Source: Chloroflexota bacterium
GTDB taxonomy: Bacteria; Chloroflexota; Dehalococcoidia; GIF9; AB-539-J10
Direction: 5' to 3'
Assembly (NCBI GenBank): GCA_015222255.1
Contig: JADFUX010000082.1
Span: 1-13,209, forward strand
Length of the DNA: 13,209 nt
Within the stretch, counting starts at the first letter, position 1. Each line of letters starts with the position of its first letter. The notes under the pieces were generated by a model. That model saw only the letters and a program-made list of their open reading frames with translations. It had not been told where the DNA came from and ran no database searches. Position numbers and translations under genes: made by a program. Below are positions 7,106 to 13,209 of this stretch, in pieces.

Positions 7106-8452
7106 ATGATTGAGCGGTACTCCAGACCACAAATGAAGGGAATATGGTCTGAGGAGAACAAGTTTGACCTGTGGCTTAAGGTAGAGATAGCTGTTTGCCA
7201 AGCTTGGGCTGAGCTGGGTGAAGTCCCCAAAGAAGCTATGCCCAAAATAAGAAAGGCCAGCTACAACCTGGAACGCATTGCCGAATTCCTGAAGGTCACT
7301 CACCATGACATGACAGCTTTTCTTAAGTCAGTGTCAGAAAGCCTTGGTGAGGAGTCTCGCTTCGTCCATCTTGGACTTACCTCTTCCGATGTTATGGATA
7401 CGGCTTTAGGTCTTCAATTGAAGGAAGCATGCGACGTCTTGGAACAGGATATCACCGAACTTGTCGCTGTCTTACAAAACAAAGCTATAGAGCATAAACA
7501 TACTGTTATGGTGGGGCGGACGCATGGCGTTCATGCAGAGCCCACTACCTTTGGCTTGAAGATGGCTTTGTGGGCTGAGGAAATGAAGCGCAACGCCCAA
7601 AGACTGCGTGAAGCTAAAAGAATCATTTCTGTAGGAAAGATATCGGGGGCGGTAGGCACCTACGCTACCGTTTCCCCGGAGGTCGAGAGAATAGCTTGTG
7701 AAGAATTGGGCATTGCACCAGCGCCACTATCAAGTCAGATAATCCAGCGCGACCGGCATGCGCAGTTTGTTACCAGTTTGGCCATAATTGCCAGCTCCCT
7801 AGAGAAATTCGCTACTGAGATTAGAAGCCTCCAACGAACTGAGATTCTGGAAGCTGAAGAACCCTTTGAAGCGGGGCAGACAGGTTCCTCGGCGATGCCA
7901 CATAAGAGAAATCCTGAGCTTTGCGAGCGCATTTGTGGGCTTAGCAGACTACTAAGGGGCTACGCTTTAACCTCTATGGAGAACGTTGCCTTGTGGGATG
8001 AGCGCGACATCAGCCACTCCTCCACAGAGCGAATCATCTTGCCCGACTCCTGCCTATTAACCGACTATATGCTATCCTTGCTCGCCTCGATAATGAAAGG
8101 CCTCAAGGTTTACCCTGAGAATATGCGCCGTAACCTTGAGCTTACGCAAGGATTGATTTTTTCCCAAAGAGTGCTGTTAGCTTTAGTCGACAAAGGTTTG
8201 GGTCGCGAAGAAGCCTATAGGATAGTGCAAGCCAAAGCTATGAAAGCCTGGCAGGAAAAGAAGAGCTTCTTGAACTTGCTCGAGGCAGAGGCACAAATAG
8301 CGACCTGGTTATCCAAAGCTGAGCTGGAATCTCTGTTTGACTATGATTACTACCTGAAGTACATAGACAGTGTTTTTGAACGTTTAGGGCTGACCGGATC
8401 GAGCAAAATTGAAGAAGCTAAAACAGAAGAATTAGCCCCGCGCGCCCTGTAG
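7106..8452 (+). CDS. purB: Adenylosuccinate lyase
   Basis: Releases fumarate twice in purine synthesis: SAICAR to AICAR, and adenylosuccinate to AMP. 448 residues, fumarase/aspartase superfamily, close to the Bacillus-type PurB. Visible are HHDM (66-69), LTSSDVMDT (91-99), GRTHGVHAEPTT with the catalytic His140, and the flexible signature loop GSSAMPHKRNP (260-270) with the catalytic serine. The start ATG is one base after the purE stop, with GAGGG upstream. The last 25 residues are charged and probably flexible. Placement between purE and purC fits its SAICAR lyase role, immediately after the PurC product in the pathway. Confidence 0.97.
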   Translation: MIERYSRPQMKGIWSEENKFDLWLKVEIAVCQAWAELGEVPKEAMPKIRKASYNLERIAEFLKVTHHDMTAFLKSVSESLGEESRFVHLGLTSSDVMDTALGLQLKEACDVLEQDITELVAVLQNKAIEHKHTVMVGRTHGVHAEPTTFGLKMALWAEEMKRNAQRLREAKRIISVGKISGAVGTYATVSPEVERIACEELGIAPAPLSSQIIQRDRHAQFVTSLAIIASSLEKFATEIRSLQRTEILEAEEPFEAGQTGSSAMPHKRNPELCERICGLSRLLRGYALTSMENVALWDERDISHSSTERIILPDSCLLTDYMLSLLASIMKGLKVYPENMRRNLELTQGLIFSQRVLLALVDKGLGREEAYRIVQAKAMKAWQEKKSFLNLLEAEAQIATWLSKAELESLFDYDYYLKYIDSVFERLGLTGSSKIEEAKTEELAPRAL

Positions 8453-8468
8453 GATGCGGTAAACAAGT

Positions 8469-9350
8469 ATGACTGTTTTGCTGGAGACTAAATTGCCTTT
8501 ACCCCTGTGGCGAAGGGGCAAGGTGCGAGATGTCTATGACCTGGGCGATAAGCTTCTCGTAGTAGCCACGGACCGCATCTCTGCCCTTGATGTTGTTCTG
8601 CCCTGTGGCATACCCGACAAAGGAAAGGTTCTGAATCAACTCTCGGCGTTCTGGTTTGAGAAAACAGCCCATATTGTGCCCAATCATTTTGTCAAGGCGG
8701 TAGATGATTTGGGGGCTCTTCGAGATTACCATCTTGGAGACTGCCCTGATTATGTTGTTGGCCGTTCTATGATTGTAAGGAAAACCAAGCCCATTCCCAT
8801 TGAATGTGTTGTTCGCGGCTACCTGTTTGGCTCAGCCTGGGCGGAATATAAGGCAACCGGAGCTACAGGCAATATCCACTTGCCACCGGACATGCAAGAG
8901 GGGCAAGAATTGCATCAACCTTTGTTTACTCCTACTACCAAAAGTGAGACGGAACATGATCGCCCTTTAAATGACAAAGATGTGAAACAGCTTGGCATGG
9001 AACACTTGATGAGAGAGCTGGAAGAGAAAAGCTTACTTATTTACCACTATGCTCAGGACTATGCCAAGACCAAGGGCATCATAATTGCCGATACAAAACT
9101 GGAATTTGGCCTTGCTAATGGTGAATTGATACTGATTGACGAGCTATTGACACCAGACTCAAGTCGCTTCTGGGATGCCAGTCAATATGAGGTAGGACAT
9201 TCGCAGCCCTGCCTGGACAAACAACCGGTTCGTGATTGGCTTTTGGCTTCGGGGTGGCATGAGGAATCGCCGGTACCTATGTTGCCACAAGAAGTGATTG
9301 AGGGAACATCGAAAAGATATCGCGAGGCGTACAGTAAGCTGACCACGTAG
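8469..9350 (+). CDS. purC: SAICAR synthetase
   Basis: Condenses CAIR with aspartate using ATP to make SAICAR. 293 residues, the longer ADE1-like form and not the ~237-residue E. coli type. Motifs are GKVRDVYDLGDKLLVVATDR (17-36), RGYLFGSAWAEYKATG (116-131), PLFTPTTKSETEHD (151-164), IADTKLEFG and the aspartate/ATP-site stretch DELLTPDSSRFW. The start is the ATG 16 bases after purB; its Shine-Dalgarno sequence is weak (AGGA at about 14 bases), so translation may rely on coupling. The reaction lies between PurE and PurB, which flank it in the operon. Confidence 0.97.
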   Translation: MTVLLETKLPLPLWRRGKVRDVYDLGDKLLVVATDRISALDVVLPCGIPDKGKVLNQLSAFWFEKTAHIVPNHFVKAVDDLGALRDYHLGDCPDYVVGRSMIVRKTKPIPIECVVRGYLFGSAWAEYKATGATGNIHLPPDMQEGQELHQPLFTPTTKSETEHDRPLNDKDVKQLGMEHLMRELEEKSLLIYHYAQDYAKTKGIIIADTKLEFGLANGELILIDELLTPDSSRFWDASQYEVGHSQPCLDKQPVRDWLLASGWHEESPVPMLPQEVIEGTSKRYREAYSKLTT

Positions 9351-9368
9351 TTCTCGAAGGAAAACAGG

Positions 9369-9731
9369 ATGGAGGTTGTCAACAGGAACAAGGTCAAGGC
9401 CTTCATTACCAAAGATGGCTCTGAAATCAGAGAGATTCTTGCTCCAAGGAACTCTTCCTTGAGAAATCAAAGCCTGGCTGAAGCGAGGGTGTCACCGGGC
9501 AAAGCCACAATCCAACACTACCACATCGCGTCAGAGGAAATCTACTATATTCTGCAGGGCGAAGCCAGAGTAAGAGTAGAAGGCGAGGTAAGAGAAGTAG
9601 CTGAAGGAGACGGAATTGCCATAATGCCTGGGCAAAGTCATAGAATCTGGAATACTGGAGCTGAGGAATTGGTTTTCCTCTGTTGTTGCTCACCATCTTA
9701 TGGGGATGAGGATACAGTAATCTCTGAATAG
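9369..9731 (+). CDS. Single-domain cupin protein
   Basis: A 120-residue cupin_2-type beta-barrel, function unknown. Motif 1 is GKATIQHYHIASEEIYYILQG (split: metal ligands His50, His52, Glu56 or Glu57); motif 2 is MPGQSHRIWN with His91. All four usual metal ligands are therefore present. A run of three cysteines (105-107, LCCCSP) near the C-terminus is notable but occurs in related cupins as far as I recall. GAAGGA precedes the ATG at about eight bases. It sits 18 bases after purC and 12 before purS, so it is cotranscribed. Possible roles are a small sugar-phosphate isomerase or a metal-dependent sensor; none is supported beyond the fold. Confidence 0.85.
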   Translation: MEVVNRNKVKAFITKDGSEIREILAPRNSSLRNQSLAEARVSPGKATIQHYHIASEEIYYILQGEARVRVEGEVREVAEGDGIAIMPGQSHRIWNTGAEELVFLCCCSPSYGDEDTVISE

Positions 9732-9743
9732 GAAGGACTTACA

Positions 9744-9992
9744 ATGTATCTAGCTAAGATTTATGTCACCTTAAAGCCGACGGTTAATGACCCCCAAGGC
9801 TTGACCATAAAAGGGGCGTTACATAATTTGGGCTTCGTTGCCGTAACAAGCGTTCGTGCCGGCAAATATATGGAAGTCAAGCTGGAAGGGAATGACCAGG
9901 GTATTGCTCACCAACAAGTTGACGAGATGTGCAAGAAACTACTGGCTAATCCTGTTATTGAGAATTACACTTTTGAATTGGAGGAAATCTAG
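9744..9992 (+). CDS. purS: FGAM synthase subunit PurS
   Basis: Small subunit of the three-part phosphoribosylformylglycinamidine synthase (PurS-PurQ-PurL), where PurS dimers bridge the glutaminase and synthetase. 82 residues, the normal length. It has the AKIYVTLKPTVNDPQG beginning, the LGF and VRAGKYMEVKLEG strands and the CKKLLANPVIENY helix-strand typical of the family. AAGGA precedes the ATG by eight bases. In most genomes purS is followed by purQ and purL; here a membrane protein of unknown function follows, and purQ and purL are not in the window. Presence of purS implies a small-type PurL and separate PurQ elsewhere in the genome. Confidence 0.95.
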   Translation: MYLAKIYVTLKPTVNDPQGLTIKGALHNLGFVAVTSVRAGKYMEVKLEGNDQGIAHQQVDEMCKKLLANPVIENYTFELEEI

Positions 9993-10013
9993 GCGAGTCC
10001 TCTCTGAGGAGCA

Positions 10014-10640
10014 ATGGAGTGGAGTAGTATTGTTGGCATTCTATTTGCTGTTTTGATGGCAATCGGATTGCCTTTAGCTCTCAGGAAGAGGAAGAAAGCC
10101 GGTCCCCAAAGGAGAGAGGAGCTTTATCAACACCTTCTCGAAATGGGAGTGGAGGCCACGTTGGTGGAAAGAGGTGCTGACGAGGAGAAGGTAGGAGTAA
10201 GTCGTGCGTCAGGACAAAGGTCAGAGGGAATCATCCAACTCCGACGGCAAAATATTGATTCCGTAAAGGTCGTTAGTGTAGCCAGCCAGTATGCGGTGAA
10301 CTACTTTGTTGATTACCTTGTCAAGAGCCCAAACATTACAGGGAAGCGCCCCCTGAAGAAGACCAGGCTAGTCAGGGGGAAAAGCTCAGCCTTATGGGGC
10401 AAAGTGGTGGCTATCGAATGGAAGGGAGATGAATCTCTGGCGCGGAGCCTCAATTTCGATTATAGGCTCAAAGACAGACTGTTGAGCGCTGATAGCGATC
10501 CTAGCGCTCTTAAGGGAAATCTGTGGATTCTGCCTGAACCAAAGCATGGATATGCCAGGATAAGAACCAATTATTTTCTTCCCTCGCCTGAAATGCTCGA
10601 GGCAATGAATATCATTGCCAAACACGTCAAGTCATGGTGA
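10014..10640 (+). CDS. Unknown protein with one N-terminal membrane helix
   Basis: I do not recognise this 208-residue protein. Residues 5-23 form one hydrophobic segment followed at once by RKRKK (24-28), which suggests an N-terminal anchor with the body in the cytosol. The body is basic and soluble, with no Cys and no motif I can name. It mixes charged helices (30-60) with strand-like stretches; KVVSVASQYAVNYFVDYLV (89-107) is amphipathic rather than a clear second helix. Start ATG 10014 has GAGGAG a few bases upstream. It is the last gene of the purine operon, 21 bases after purS, and converges on the aldolase gene 48 bases further. Codon usage looks like that of its neighbours. The protein length and frame integrity make it a real gene. 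Confidence 0.8.
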   Translation: MEWSSIVGILFAVLMAIGLPLALRKRKKAGPQRREELYQHLLEMGVEATLVERGADEEKVGVSRASGQRSEGIIQLRRQNIDSVKVVSVASQYAVNYFVDYLVKSPNITGKRPLKKTRLVRGKSSALWGKVVAIEWKGDESLARSLNFDYRLKDRLLSADSDPSALKGNLWILPEPKHGYARIRTNYFLPSPEMLEAMNIIAKHVKSW

Positions 10641-10644
10641 AAAC

Positions 10645-10678
10645 CCTGCGTTGATATAACCGCTGTGGTACTCGCAGG
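10645..10678 (-). terminator. Weak terminator candidate between convergent operons
   Basis: CCTGCG and CGCAGG arms pair around a 22-base loop that contains a smaller GCG...CGC hairpin. On the minus strand the stem is followed by GTTTTC, a short T-run, so it could end the pfkA-lacD transcript. On the plus strand the 3' side is G-rich and not terminator-like. Stem is short, so confidence is low. Confidence 0.3.
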
Positions 10679-10688
10679 AGGGGGCAAT

Positions 10689-11666
10689 TCAGTAGTGGCG
10701 GTGCCAGCTTTCGTCTACTTCACTGGCTCCAAGCTTGTTATACCAAGGAACGCCATAGCTATTGGCCAGTTTGCTAAGGCTTTCGAGCCTCGTAATCACG
10801 GTGGTCTCCAAGAAAGTGGATCTTTCATGTCGAGAACTCATTCGAGCAGCCTCCTGCCATAAGGCGCGTCCGGCCAGAAAGCCCGAAGCACCTGCGTGGC
10901 AAGCTACCTCAACCTCCTGGTAGAACAGGTCGAAATCCACGCCGGCGCTGAGAAGAACCCAGGGGACTTGACTTGCCTCACTAAGCTGATGGCAAAAATC
11001 CGACAACCGGCTCCTGTCTTTCTCATACGCAAGATCGGCGGGGAATTCAGCCTTAAGCACATCGATGGGAAGAGATGTGATCTGTTTTGCCGTTTCCACA
11101 ACTAAGCGCGGCTTTATCCTAGCAAAGTCCTGAGGATTGCTTTCCGTGCTTTCTACTTTGTAACTCATGGGCTCGACTACAAAAGGCATGTCTTGTTCTA
11201 TACAATCGGCAGCCAGGCTTTCTACTATATTCAGTTGTCTCTTGGCAACATCAACATCAGGGCGATAGTAGAGCAAAAGCTTAGCCGCTGTTGCCCCCAT
11301 TCTCTTTATTTTCCTCACGTTCCAATCAGGCAGCAAATCGGTAACCCTTGCCTCTGGCTGGCCAGAGTAACCAGTCTCCTCCAGACTTACCAGCAACCCT
11401 GTGGATTTAGGTAAAACTCCGGCGGCAATTGCCTGTCCTGCGCCATAAATAGGGTCAAGCAAAATAGCGCTCGCATGGGGACCCAAGACTCGACATAGGT
11501 CTAGCTTGAAATCCACCATCGTCTGATAGGCGACGTTCCCAGGATGCTTTTCATCGAGCATCTTCTTAAGTGAACCTCTATGATCAAGGGCACACATCGC
11601 CAGAATGCCTTTCTCATTGGCTAGCTGCTGCAAGCCTCTTATCTTGCCTATGGATCGCTTCTTCAT
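10689..11666 (-). CDS. Class I aldolase, LacD family (tagatose/fructose bisphosphate aldolase)
   Basis: Cleaves a ketohexose 1,6-bisphosphate into glyceraldehyde 3-phosphate and dihydroxyacetone phosphate by a Schiff base. 325 residues, equal to streptococcal and staphylococcal LacD (~326). Lys205 in IDVLKAEFP aligns with the Schiff-base lysine of LacD; CALDHRG (25-31), LLDPIYG (69-75), KLLLYYRPD (129-137) and LLSAGVD (238-244) are other family motifs. LacD enzymes are known to act on both tagatose and fructose bisphosphates. No lac or tagatose genes are near; the gene follows pfkA by four bases, so I infer fructose 1,6-bisphosphate aldolase activity in glycolysis. A sulfoquinovose-type aldolase (YihT) is a more distant alternative. 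The ATG has AGGAG only one base upstream, unusually close, so translation may depend on coupling to pfkA. It ends in TGA. Confidence 0.85.
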   Translation of the reverse strand: MKKRSIGKIRGLQQLANEKGILAMCALDHRGSLKKMLDEKHPGNVAYQTMVDFKLDLCRVLGPHASAILLDPIYGAGQAIAAGVLPKSTGLLVSLEETGYSGQPEARVTDLLPDWNVRKIKRMGATAAKLLLYYRPDVDVAKRQLNIVESLAADCIEQDMPFVVEPMSYKVESTESNPQDFARIKPRLVVETAKQITSLPIDVLKAEFPADLAYEKDRSRLSDFCHQLSEASQVPWVLLSAGVDFDLFYQEVEVACHAGASGFLAGRALWQEAARMSSRHERSTFLETTVITRLESLSKLANSYGVPWYNKLGASEVDESWHRHY

Positions 11667-11670
11667 GCTC

Positions 11671-12639
11671 CTAAGTAGCTAATACCTTCGCCAAACTAAT
11701 CAGATTATTATCCAGTTCCTTTCTCTTCTCCCAGGTTTCCTTTAGCGGAGTGAGGGCTATCTCCCCTTTCACTTCCCCAACCATGTAACCCGTCTTGCCA
11801 TTAGCCAAGGCATCAACAGCCGCTGCTCCTAACTTGCTGGCTAGAATCCTATCCCTCGCTGTTGGTGAGCCGCCTCTTTGCAAATGCCCCAGAACGGAAA
11901 CGCGATAGTCAATTCTCAGCCTTTCCCAAACTTGCTGAGCAATGGGAAACACGCCCCCAACCTCATCGCCTTCAGCGACTACAATGATGCTGCATTTCTT
12001 GCCTCTCTCGAAGCTACGCTTGATATCAAGAGAAAGCTCTTCTATTTTCGTCTTGGTCTCTGGAATCAAGATGTCTTCGGCTCCACCAGCAATTCCTACA
12101 TCCAAGGCGATAAAGCCTCTATCCTTTCCCATGACCTCGATGAAAAAAGGACGTTGCAAAGAACTCGCAGTATCCCTAATCTTATCAATAGCATCTAGAG
12201 CAGTATTTATGGCTGTATCAAAACCGATGGAGTAATCAGTGCCATAGACATCATTATCTATAGTACCCGGGATGCCAATTACACTTATTCCTCCCGCCTC
12301 AGCTAAGGCTGCTGCGCCACGAAAGGTACCTTCACCACCTATGGTTATCAATCCTTCAATTGCTTCCTGATGTGCCGCTTGAGCCGCCTTCCTTATACCC
12401 CCCTTGCTCTTCATCTCCTCACAACGAGCAGTCTCAAGGATGGTGCCGCCACGCTGGAGAATATTGGCTACTGACCTGGCATCCAGTCTCAGAAAGTCGC
12501 CTTCCAACAAGCCAGCATAGCCACGCCGAATGCCCATTACCTCCAGCTTATGGCTAGCCCCGCAGCGGACGACTGCCCTTATGCAAGCATTCATCCCCGG
12601 CGCATCACCGCCGCTGGTCAAAACGCCAATCTTTTTCAC
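11671..12639 (-). CDS. pfkA: ATP-dependent 6-phosphofructokinase
   Basis: Phosphorylates fructose 6-phosphate to the 1,6-bisphosphate, the committing step of glycolysis. 322 residues, full length for bacterial PfkA. Motifs: SGGDAPGMNA (9-18), GGEGTFRGA (101-109), PGTIDND (124-130, catalytic Asp128), RDTASS (155-160), EVMGKDRG (168-175), HLQRGGSP (252-259). Gly after the acidic residue in GGEG and Gly in PGTIDND indicate ATP and not pyrophosphate as donor. Differences from E. coli: GGDG is GGEG, the substrate-contacting Arg of EVMGR is Lys172, and the effector-site Arg in LDRYSV is shifted (LDARSV), so allosteric behaviour may differ. Start GTG 12639 has AAAGGAG upstream and overlaps the stop of the upstream small frame as GTGA. 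Four bases separate it from the aldolase gene. Confidence 0.96.
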   Translation of the reverse strand: MKKIGVLTSGGDAPGMNACIRAVVRCGASHKLEVMGIRRGYAGLLEGDFLRLDARSVANILQRGGTILETARCEEMKSKGGIRKAAQAAHQEAIEGLITIGGEGTFRGAAALAEAGGISVIGIPGTIDNDVYGTDYSIGFDTAINTALDAIDKIRDTASSLQRPFFIEVMGKDRGFIALDVGIAGGAEDILIPETKTKIEELSLDIKRSFERGKKCSIIVVAEGDEVGGVFPIAQQVWERLRIDYRVSVLGHLQRGGSPTARDRILASKLGAAAVDALANGKTGYMVGEVKGEIALTPLKETWEKRKELDNNLISLAKVLAT

Positions 12640-12875
12640 ACCTGGGCTCCTTTCGCTTGATAGCGGAAAATACGGCCATGTAAGATAACCTGCTGAAATG
12701 CGTAAGGTCTCCTCAGAGGATCTTCTACAGAGTTATCAATGGCATTCAAGAGGATGGGCATCATCTCCTGCGTGCAATTTCAGCAGAGAGCTGTCTCAAC
12801 GGAGGGCTTGATATGCTCGAACCTCTCTTGTTGGCAGTATTTGTTGAGTCGCCCACGCTCATTCCCCTGTGGCAA
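12636..12875 (-). CDS. Small frame with in-frame TGA, coupled to pfkA
   Basis: A reading frame of 79 codons from TTG 12875 (alternative TTG 12881) runs to a TGA at 12638-12636 that overlaps the pfkA GTG as GTGA. It is open except for one in-frame TGA at 12782-12780. Around it the translation reads VETALC-TGA-NCTQEMMP, so the TGA directly follows a Cys and is one residue before another. A third Cys lies 18 codons upstream (KYCQQERFEH). Ahead of the TTG are GAGGTGG at five bases and a strong promoter. The translation after the TGA (46 codons) is protein-like: LLNAIDNSVEDPLRRPYAFQ. I do not recognise a family; a C-x-x-C zinc-ribbon-like protein is a guess. Readings: nonsense mutation (CGA Arg or TGG Trp are one change away), sequence error, or selenocysteine. 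A restart at ATG 12764 or 12761 is also possible. Confidence 0.45.
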
Positions 12876-12894
12876 GGCCAATCCACCTCTCTAT

Positions 12895-12922
12895 ACTATA
12901 CTGTCTCCCCAGAGTTGGTCAA
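12895..12922 (-). promoter_or_regulatory. Promoter of the small frame-pfkA-lacD operon
   Basis: On the minus strand TTGACC (12922-12917), a 16-base spacer and TATAGT (12900-12895) differ from the sigma70 consensus by one base each. The predicted start near 12888 gives a leader of about 13 bases before TTG 12875, just enough for the GAGGTGG ribosome site. This placement argues that the small upstream frame is, or was, a gene and not untranslated leader. Confidence 0.55.
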
Positions 12923-13209
12923 CTATGGAATCTCCGTTCTTGTTGTCTTGCTTGATAAAGCGGAAGTAGGCTGAAGTCGCAGTTAGTATGTCAAATGGGG
13001 TTCGGCAAACTGGACTAAACGATCTCAAGTCCTAAAGTCGAGGGAACCGAAATCCCCGACGTAATCAAGCTTATAGCTGAAGCAAAGACGTTCATGAGGG
13101 TATTGACGCGCTGGGCGACTATACGGCCTCCCTAGACCTCAAAAGGCAAGCACGCACTAAAATAGCAAACAAAAAGGAGCTATTGTGCACCTGCCGCACA
13201 TAGCGTAAC
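12923..13209. other. Right end, no convincing gene
   Basis: No full reading frame is seen on either strand. Plus-strand frames 13019-13132 and 13081-13203 give protein-like but broken translations. An imperfect hairpin lies at 13037-13060 (GTCG-GG arms with one mismatch, 10-base loop). A ribosome-site-like AAAAAGGAG near 13171 precedes only seven codons before a stop. Confidence 0.5.

Noticed and set aside
13171..13207. Ribosome-site-like AAAAAGGAG followed by GTG at the right edge
   Set aside because: The GTG frame stops after seven codons and the overlapping TTG frame after six, so no gene starts there.
1..13209. CRISPR arrays, insertion sequences, integrase or attachment sites
   Set aside because: No direct-repeat arrays, transposase-like frames or terminal inverted repeats were seen; the genes are housekeeping with similar codon use throughout.
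1..13209. TGA read as a sense codon genome-wide (alternative code)
   Set aside because: TGA ends ilvD, rpiB, purD, the 208-residue protein and lacD at the expected family lengths, so it is a stop here.

Overview
The window reads as bacterial chromosome of moderate GC content, almost entirely housekeeping genes packed in short operons. Gene content does not fix the lineage. The compact operons, the thermophile/archaea-like ferritin-like protein, the ADE1-like PurC, the LacD-type aldolase paired with PfkA and the extended N-terminus of GuaA would fit an anaerobic Chloroflexota (Dehalococcoidia-like) genome, but that is an inference with low to moderate confidence. TGA is used as an ordinary stop (ilvD, rpiB, purD, the 208-residue protein, lacD), so the standard bacterial code applies.

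Left part, minus strand: ilvD (valine/isoleucine synthesis) has its own good promoter. A 377-base spacer with two perfect inverted repeats separates it from an overlapping pair, the TsaC/Sua5-type threonylcarbamoyl-AMP synthase gene followed by rpiB. A compact divergent promoter region of about 60 bases separates that pair from guaA.

Centre, plus strand: a purine operon, guaA - small encapsulated-ferritin-like gene - purD - purE - purB - purC - cupin - purS - unknown single-pass membrane protein. Most junctions are 0 to 21 bases; the exception is 177 bases before purD. It supplies GMP synthase plus PurD, PurE, PurB, PurC and PurS of the IMP/AMP pathway. purF, purL, purQ, purM, purN, purH and purK are not in the window, so purS is separated from its usual purQ/purL partners.

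Right part, minus strand, convergent with the purine operon: a glycolytic pair, pfkA followed after 4 bases by a LacD-type class I aldolase. PfkA makes fructose 1,6-bisphosphate and the aldolase probably cleaves it. Just upstream, behind a strong-looking promoter, lies a small reading frame (79 codons) whose stop overlaps the pfkA start as GTGA. It has one in-frame TGA two codons before a Cys and directly after a Cys. This is the most interesting item in the window: a nonsense-mutated zinc-ribbon-like gene or, less likely, a selenoprotein. The last ~290 bases carry no convincing gene.
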